DNA from: DATKEG01 sp035544515
Lineage (GTDB): Bacteria > Acidobacteriota > Vicinamibacteria > Fen-336
Reading direction: 5' to 3'
Assembly (NCBI GenBank): GCA_035544515.1
Contig: DATKEG010000132.1
Coordinates: forward strand, 1 to 23,199
DNA length: 23,199 nucleotides
Shown: positions 18,621-23,199 of the stretch, in pieces
Numbering within the stretch: the stretch's first letter is position 1
How the letters are laid out: the number at the start of each line of letters is the position of its first letter
The notes under the pieces: generated by a model
The model's database searches: none
What the model saw: the letters and a program-made list of their open reading frames with translations, nothing else
Told to the model about the DNA's origin: nothing
Position numbers and translations under genes: made by a program

Positions 18621-20011
18621 AGCAGAAGGCCGTCGTCTCACCCGCGCCGGCCACGGCGCAGCCCAGCGCGCGTTCGGTGGCCGCGCTGGTCGCGCTCGGG
18701 CTGGTGGGCGCCCTGCTCTCCGTCTTCCTGTGGCTGCAGCTCGTGCTCGCGCGCAGCGGCGGGCCCTCCGTCTGCGGGCCGGAGGACGGCGGCGCCTGCG
18801 GCCTTCTCTGGGACGGCGGCTTCGCGCGAAGCGTGCAGGAGACGACGGGCCTTCCCGTCGCGGCCTGGGGGCTCGTCTGGGCCCTGGTCGCCTTCACGCT
18901 GCCGCTGCTCGAGCTGCTGCGGCAGGCGGACCGCGGCGCCTCGCCGGGGCTCCTGGCCGGCATCCGCTGGACCGCGGCCGCCGGAGCCGGCGCGGCGGTC
19001 GGGCTGGCGACGGCCAGCCTGACCGCGGGTGCGCTCTGCGCCGGCTGCCTCGCCATGCAGCTCACCGCCGCCGCGTACGGGGCGATCGCGCTTTTCGCCT
19101 GGCGCGGGCTGCCGTTCGCGGACACGGGGCGCGGCGCCGCCCTGGCCGGAGGCCTCGCGCTCTCGGCGGCGCTCCTGCTCCTCTACCCGGGCCAGCACAC
19201 GCCCGCCGCGCGGGCGGGCGCCGAGACGCTCGCGCGCGCGGTGGAGGCCACGGCCGGCACGAGAACCGGCCCGGCGGCCTCGGGGGGTGACCCGTCCCGG
19301 GCGGCCGGCACCGGCGATCCCGCCCTCGACCAGCAGCTCCAGGAGTTCGTGGCCAGCCTTCAGCCCGAAGCCAGGCAGACGCTGAGCGACTCGCTCGCGG
19401 TCTACCGCGCGGCCGCCCCGGCGCCGCCCGCGCGCACCCGCGCGCTGGTGGGCCCCACCTCGGCGCCGGTGCGGATCACGGAGTTCACCGACGTGCGCTG
19501 CCCGCATTGCGCCGACCTGCACGAGACGCTCAAGTACCTTCGCCAGAACACGCCCGGGGCCGCTTTCCAGGTCGAGGCGCGCCAGTTCCCGCTCGACGGC
19601 GCTTGCAACCCGGCCGTCCGGCAGAGGGGCGACGATCCCGTCCGGTGCCTGGCCGCGAAGGCGCAGATCTGCCTGGAAGGCCATCCCGGCGCGTTCGACT
19701 ACGCGGGCGCGCTGTTCGCGCGGCACAGCAGCCTGACCGCGGAGCAGGTCTACTCGCTGGCCGGGCCGTACCAGCCGCGGGCGGACCTGCAGGCCTGCGT
19801 GGCCAGCGCGGAGACGCAGGCCAAGGTGGAGGAGGACGTGCGCGAGGCCACCCGCCACGACTTCGACGGCACGCCGCTGGTGCTCGTGAACGGCCGCAAG
19901 GGCTCGAGCTTCGGCCCCTTCCTCTACGCGATGATCCTCACCGAGGGCCGGGCCGACCACCCGGCCTTCGCCACGCTGCCCGCCGCGAACCCGCACGCCC
20001 ACGTGCACTGA
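18617..20011 (+). CDS. VKOR-DsbA fusion, disulfide-forming enzyme
   Basis: Predicted 464-residue fusion of a vitamin K epoxide reductase-like domain and a DsbA-like thioredoxin. The VKOR half (about 20-190) has loop cysteines C53 and C61, the GLPVAAWGL helix and the quinone-side CXXC at C141/C144 (ALCAGCL). A linker (195-275) leads to a periplasmic thioredoxin domain with C295-P-H-C298 in FTDVRCPHC and cis-Pro P420 in FDGTPLVLVNG. Four more cysteines (C330, C344, C352, C394) may form structural disulfides. Bacterial VKOR domains reoxidise a DsbA partner using quinone; here both are one chain. It overlaps ccmI by ATGA, so it is co-produced with the Ccm system and probably supplies the oxidising side of cytochrome thiol chemistry. 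It is the last gene of the operon. Confidence 0.9.
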   Translation: MKQKAVVSPAPATAQPSARSVAALVALGLVGALLSVFLWLQLVLARSGGPSVCGPEDGGACGLLWDGGFARSVQETTGLPVAAWGLVWALVAFTLPLLELLRQADRGASPGLLAGIRWTAAAGAGAAVGLATASLTAGALCAGCLAMQLTAAAYGAIALFAWRGLPFADTGRGAALAGGLALSAALLLLYPGQHTPAARAGAETLARAVEATAGTRTGPAASGGDPSRAAGTGDPALDQQLQEFVASLQPEARQTLSDSLAVYRAAAPAPPARTRALVGPTSAPVRITEFTDVRCPHCADLHETLKYLRQNTPGAAFQVEARQFPLDGACNPAVRQRGDDPVRCLAAKAQICLEGHPGAFDYAGALFARHSSLTAEQVYSLAGPYQPRADLQACVASAETQAKVEEDVREATRHDFDGTPLVLVNGRKGSSFGPFLYAMILTEGRADHPAFATLPAANPHAHVH

Positions 20012-20014
20012 ACA

Positions 20015-22579
20015 CTAGAACGCCACTCCGCCGTAGAGGTAGAGCCGGACGTTCCCCTCGCTGCGGGCCGCGGCCAGCGTCAGCGTGTTCTCCGGGCGAT
20101 AGAACATGAGGGAGAGACCGCCGCCCACCCCGGTGTGCCAACGGTTCGATCCCTCTCCGTCCAGGAAGACCCGGCCCGTGTCCACCAGGCCGAAGACGGC
20201 GATCGTGGTGGGGATGAGCAGCTTCACCCGGGCCACGGGCACGCGCAACTCCGCGTTGCCGAAGGCCGCGGCGTCGCCCGCGTAGCGCTGGCGGCGCAAC
20301 CCGCGCACCGAGCCGGGACCGCCGATGAAGGCTGACTCGTGGAACGGGTAGTCGCCCCACACGCGCTTTCCGCCCGCGCGCAGCGCCAGGGTCGCCGGCA
20401 GGCCGGGGATTCCCAGGTACGTGATGGCCTCGCCGTGCACCTCGCCGAAGTCGCGGCGCAGGCTCCAGGCCTCGGGATAATACGTGCCCTCCGCGAAGAC
20501 GAACGCGCCCTTCCGGGGCAGGGCGCGCGAGTCGCGCCGGTCCAGCCAGAGCCTGGCCCGGGCCCCGACCTGGCCGAAGCCGCCGTCGCCGTAGAAGTCG
20601 TTGCGCGCGAGGAAGCCGTCCGTGGGCGGCCGCGTGGTGGAGTACTTGGCCACCGGGCCGAACGCGAAGCGCGCGGCGGAGAGCGGCAGGGTCAGCGAGG
20701 GCGCGAGCAGGAACTGGCGCTGCTCGTTCCGGTAGAAGCGGTCGCCGGCGTCGTCGGAGGTCTCGTTGCCGAACCCGTGGAAGCGCACCACCTCGATGTC
20801 CGAGGCGCGGGCGAACAGGTTCACCCGCTTGCGCGAGTTGGTGCGCTGGTACTCGGCGTCGTACTCGAGGCGGAACCCCTGCAGGGCGGTCGAGTACTCC
20901 ACTCCCGCGGTGTGGCGGGCGGCGTAGGGGTGCTTGCGGAAGCCGTACCGGGTACGCTGCAGCCGGGCGCCCAGCACCACGCCGAGGTCGCCGCCGCCCG
21001 CGACGATCGGCGTGGGCAGGTGATGGTCGCCCCAGTCCCGGTCGGGATTGCCCTTGCTGGTCAGGGGATGCTCGTAGGGCTTGTCGCTGTCGCTCGTGCC
21101 GGGGCCGTGCACGATCCGGTTCTCGCCCTCGTGGTCGAACAGCTCGGTGTTCCCGCCCTGTGAGTCGTCGAGCACGTCGTTGCCGGGGCCGCCCACGACG
21201 CGAACCTTGACCTGGTCGGGCCCGCGGCCGCGCGTGACCAGCTGGTCGTCGCCCCCGGCGAGGTCGATGCGCACCTCGCGCGTATCGCGCGGCGAGAAGC
21301 GGCGGCGGAAATAGGCCCCGTTCTCGGCGCCCTTCTCGGCCAGCGTGACCTCCACCTGGCCGTCTTCGGCGCGGACCACGGTGGCCAGCTCGGGCGCGTC
21401 GGTGCCCTGCACCGTCACCTGGTCGGCCAGCAGCTCGTAGTACTCCCGGGCGGCCTCCGGCAGGGCGTCACGCCGGGCCTCGAGGCGGCGGGCCAGGAGG
21501 GGGCCCGACACCCGGTAATGTCCCTCCGGCATGCGGCGCACGGCCCGCGCGATCGCTTCGTCGGTGAGGCGTGCCTGCAGCTCGCGCGCGGTCTCCGCCC
21601 AGGCCGGCCAGTCCACTCCCGCCAGCAAGCGCCGGTCGATGAAGCGCTGGTTCCAGTTCAGGCCGACCATGTCCGGGTACTCGCTCCCGAACTTCACGAA
21701 CCGCGGCTGGACGAAGCGGCCGGCGCCGAGCAGCAGGCCGTCGAACCTCGTGAACGCGTTGTCGCGGTCCTTGGGCAGCGGCAGCCAGCGGCCCTGGCCG
21801 TCCTTCCGGCCCCAGTCCCACTGGTCCCAGTGGCGGTCCCAGTCGCCGATGAACATGTCGAACAGGCGCGCCTTGAGGAAGGCCGCCGTGTCCACCTGGT
21901 CCCGCGGGCTGGCGTCGAGCTTCTCGATGAGGTCTTCGGCGTTGACGATCTCGACGAAGCCCAGGGCCTCGAAGGTGGGGCTCTTCTCGTCGGGATCCTC
22001 CTCGAAGGTGCCCAGCATGCCCGCGAACTCCTGGCGGAATTCGCCCAGGCGGGGGTCGTCGGGCATGACGTACAGCTCCCGCTTGACGGAGAAGACACCC
22101 GCCGCCTCCGAGAGGGACTCCACCACCAGGGGCGCGGTGGGGAGGGCGGCGCTGATTTGGTCCTGCGCGATCCAGTCCGCCACCGTGTCGTGCAGGTCCT
22201 CCGGCAGCACGGGCGACGGGTCCTTGTCCACCGAGCGGAAGCGGAACTCACGGCCGTCGGCCGACTTGAGGGCCAGCGACTTCGTCTGCTTGCCCCCGCC
22301 CTTCTTGTCGGGGGTGAGGCCCCCGGCGTAGGTCCCGAGGTCGAGGACTTCCACCTCGATCGGCGCCGTCCAGGTCGTGCGGTAGCGCGTCCCGAGCACG
22401 AAGCGGTGCAGCGGCCCCGCCGCGTAGCGCGGGCCGGCCACGACCGTCACGGTCGGGCGTGGATCGGCCCGGGCCGCCGGCGGCGCGGGCTCGCTCGGGG
22501 CGGCGGATCCGGCCAGGAGGACGAGGCCACCCGCCGCGGCCCACCGGACCAACGATGGAGAAGAGGTCACGCGGATCAT
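20015..22579 (-). CDS. outer-membrane protein: kinase-like domain fused to Omp85 barrel
   Basis: Predicted 854-residue protein. A signal peptide (about 1-30) is followed by a long N-terminal region (75-390) containing GGGKQTKSLALKSADG (94-109), FRSVDKD, FIGDWDRHWDQW (D246, D248, H250) and LPKDRDNAF (D271, D273). These look like a glycine-rich loop, catalytic loop and metal-binding Asp of an atypical kinase fold, by analogy with HipA/FAM20. Residues 439-476 hold RTX-like turns (LAGGDDQL, GGPGNDVLDD). The C-terminal part (about 525-854) is an Omp85/BamA-type beta-barrel with the VRG loop motif (V758-G760) in GGPGSVRGL and a terminal Phe. I recall similar regions fused to calcineurin-like phosphoesterases in Bacteroidetes. 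ATG 22579 has AGGTGAGG just upstream; an in-frame start at 22678 lacks a signal peptide at its end. Function unknown. Confidence 0.82.
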   Translation of the reverse strand: MIRVTSSPSLVRWAAAGGLVLLAGSAAPSEPAPPAARADPRPTVTVVAGPRYAAGPLHRFVLGTRYRTTWTAPIEVEVLDLGTYAGGLTPDKKGGGKQTKSLALKSADGREFRFRSVDKDPSPVLPEDLHDTVADWIAQDQISAALPTAPLVVESLSEAAGVFSVKRELYVMPDDPRLGEFRQEFAGMLGTFEEDPDEKSPTFEALGFVEIVNAEDLIEKLDASPRDQVDTAAFLKARLFDMFIGDWDRHWDQWDWGRKDGQGRWLPLPKDRDNAFTRFDGLLLGAGRFVQPRFVKFGSEYPDMVGLNWNQRFIDRRLLAGVDWPAWAETARELQARLTDEAIARAVRRMPEGHYRVSGPLLARRLEARRDALPEAAREYYELLADQVTVQGTDAPELATVVRAEDGQVEVTLAEKGAENGAYFRRRFSPRDTREVRIDLAGGDDQLVTRGRGPDQVKVRVVGGPGNDVLDDSQGGNTELFDHEGENRIVHGPGTSDSDKPYEHPLTSKGNPDRDWGDHHLPTPIVAGGGDLGVVLGARLQRTRYGFRKHPYAARHTAGVEYSTALQGFRLEYDAEYQRTNSRKRVNLFARASDIEVVRFHGFGNETSDDAGDRFYRNEQRQFLLAPSLTLPLSAARFAFGPVAKYSTTRPPTDGFLARNDFYGDGGFGQVGARARLWLDRRDSRALPRKGAFVFAEGTYYPEAWSLRRDFGEVHGEAITYLGIPGLPATLALRAGGKRVWGDYPFHESAFIGGPGSVRGLRRQRYAGDAAAFGNAELRVPVARVKLLIPTTIAVFGLVDTGRVFLDGEGSNRWHTGVGGGLSLMFYRPENTLTLAAARSEGNVRLYLYGGVAF

Positions 22580-22780
22580 GTTCGCCTCACCTATCGGAAC
22601 CGCAAGGGCCGCGACCCGGTGTTCCCGTCCGTCGGCCGCCCCGAGCGCGCGGCCGCGGACGGCGGCCGGGGGCGTCACGAAACACCCTTGAAACGATCAT
22701 AGGGTGCGAGCCTCCACCGCGTACCGTCCGCGCGCAGAAGGACGGTCCAGGCCCCCCCAGGCGCGGTAGAATCCGCCCCG
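22580..22780. promoter_or_regulatory. divergent intergenic region with two inverted repeats
   Basis: This 201-base gap separates the outer-membrane protein gene (minus) from the FHA gene (plus). It holds CACCCT/AGGGTG (22683-22688 and 22701-22706, 12-base loop) and ACCGTCC/GGACGGT (22723-22729 and 22740-22746, 10-base loop). The second sits where the -35 of the FHA promoter is expected. They could be operators or RNA hairpins. A minus-strand frame extends to 22678 but carries no recognisable sequence. Confidence 0.4.
22767..22780 (+). promoter_or_regulatory. probable -10 element of the FHA gene
   Basis: TAGAAT (22767-22772) lies eight bases before the ATG at 22781, with no Shine-Dalgarno. 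The spacing predicts a transcript starting at or very near the start codon. No convincing -35 is seen; GGTCCA occupies that position. Confidence 0.42.
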
Positions 22781-23199
22781 ATGTCCACCCTGCGGCTGGT
22801 CCCCGTGATTGGCGACGACCTGGTCGTGGATCTCGACTCCGCGGTCGTCGGCCGCGAGCCGACTTGCGACGTGGTGGTCGAGCACGGATCGGTCTCGCGC
22901 AGGCACGCCGTGCTCGAGCGCCGCGGCGGGAGCTGGTTCGTCGTCGACCAGGGCAGCGCCAACGGGACGTTCCTCGACAGCGTGAAGGTGGGCGAGGGCG
23001 CCCTCCGCCACGGGCAGGAGCTGCGCTTCGGCGCGGCGGCCTTCCGCGTCGATCTGCCCGAGGCCTCGGACGAGGCCGGCGCCACCTTGCTCACCTCGGT
23101 GCCCGAGGCGACGGTGCTGACGCCGGCGGCGCAGGTCTCCCGGCCCGCGGCGCCTCCGGCCAGGTCCGTCGCGCCGCCCCCGCTGCCGGGTGCCCGCGC
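22781..23199 (+). CDS. FHA-domain protein, cut by the window end
   Basis: The frame is open from ATG 22781 to the end of the window (139 complete codons). Residues 1-92 form a forkhead-associated phosphothreonine-binding domain: VVGREPTCDVVV (G24-R25), GSVSRRHAVL (S39-R40-R41-H42), and QGSANGTFLDSVKV (N61-G62), then HGQELRFG. All binding-site positions (GR, SRxH, NG) are present. Residues 98-139 turn Pro/Ala-rich and include two similar threonine stretches, GATLLTS and EATVLTP, which could be Ser/Thr-kinase targets or binding sites for another FHA domain. What follows beyond the window (kinase-regulated scaffold, secretion component or transcription factor) is unknown. It is divergent from the outer-membrane protein gene. 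Confidence 0.9.
   Translation, partial: MSTLRLVPVIGDDLVVDLDSAVVGREPTCDVVVEHGSVSRRHAVLERRGGSWFVVDQGSANGTFLDSVKVGEGALRHGQELRFGAAAFRVDLPEASDEAGATLLTSVPEATVLTPAAQVSRPAAPPARSVAPPPLPGAR

Noticed and set aside
21518..22702. 394-codon plus-strand open frame across the outer-membrane protein gene
   Set aside because: It is the complement of the kinase-like and signal-peptide coding region; low-complexity and without motifs.
22675..23094. 139-codon minus-strand open frame over the FHA gene
   Set aside because: The plus strand encodes a clear FHA domain with GR, SRRH and NG motifs; the minus frame has no recognisable features.

Overview
The window is very GC-rich, densely coded DNA from what is probably a diderm, aerobic or otherwise cytochrome-c-using bacterium. 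The diderm reading rests on a C-terminal Omp85/BamA-type beta-barrel, Sec-type signal peptides and a complete System I (Ccm) cytochrome c maturation operon. The sequence alone does not fix the phylum. A myxobacterial/deltaproteobacterial, acidobacterial or similar high-GC lineage would fit, but that is only a guess.

Left part (1-8743), DNA double-strand-break processing. The window opens inside the 3' end of a ligD gene (polymerase domain, NHEJ). It is followed on the opposite strand by a small DUF5658-like membrane protein. Then come addB-addA, a helicase-nuclease pair with ATGA overlap, and a stand-alone RecB/Cas4-like iron-sulfur PD-(D/E)XK nuclease. A short reading frame resembling the start of a histidine phosphatase lies between addA and that nuclease.

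Scar region (8744-9342). About 600 bases hold no intact gene. They read as four abutting gene fragments: the 5' end of a UvrD-like helicase cut at Walker A, the 3' end of an antitoxin, the 5' end of a RelE/HigB-like toxin, and the 3' end of a LexA/S24-like peptidase with a one-base frameshift. This looks like the collapsed remains of accessory or defence genes.

Middle (9343-11387). It holds a secreted dienelactone hydrolase (minus), a divergent small four-helix membrane protein of unknown function (plus), and a tandem PilZ-like protein (minus).

Right part (11471-20011). An unbroken chain ccmA-B-C-D-E-F-G-H-I is followed by a VKOR-DsbA fusion, every junction being a 1-4 base stop/start overlap. 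CcmABCDE load heme onto CcmE, CcmF/H/I ligate heme to apocytochrome, and CcmG/CcmH and the VKOR-DsbA enzyme handle cysteine redox in the periplasm.

End (20015-23199). Convergent to the ccm operon, with a 3-base gap, is an 854-residue outer-membrane protein. It joins a kinase-like domain, a short RTX-like segment and an Omp85 barrel. Divergent from it is an FHA-domain protein cut by the window edge.

Several genes have a TANNNT -10-like hexamer only 6-11 bases before the start codon and no clear Shine-Dalgarno, suggesting frequent leaderless transcription. I saw no tRNA, rRNA, CRISPR array or intact insertion sequence.
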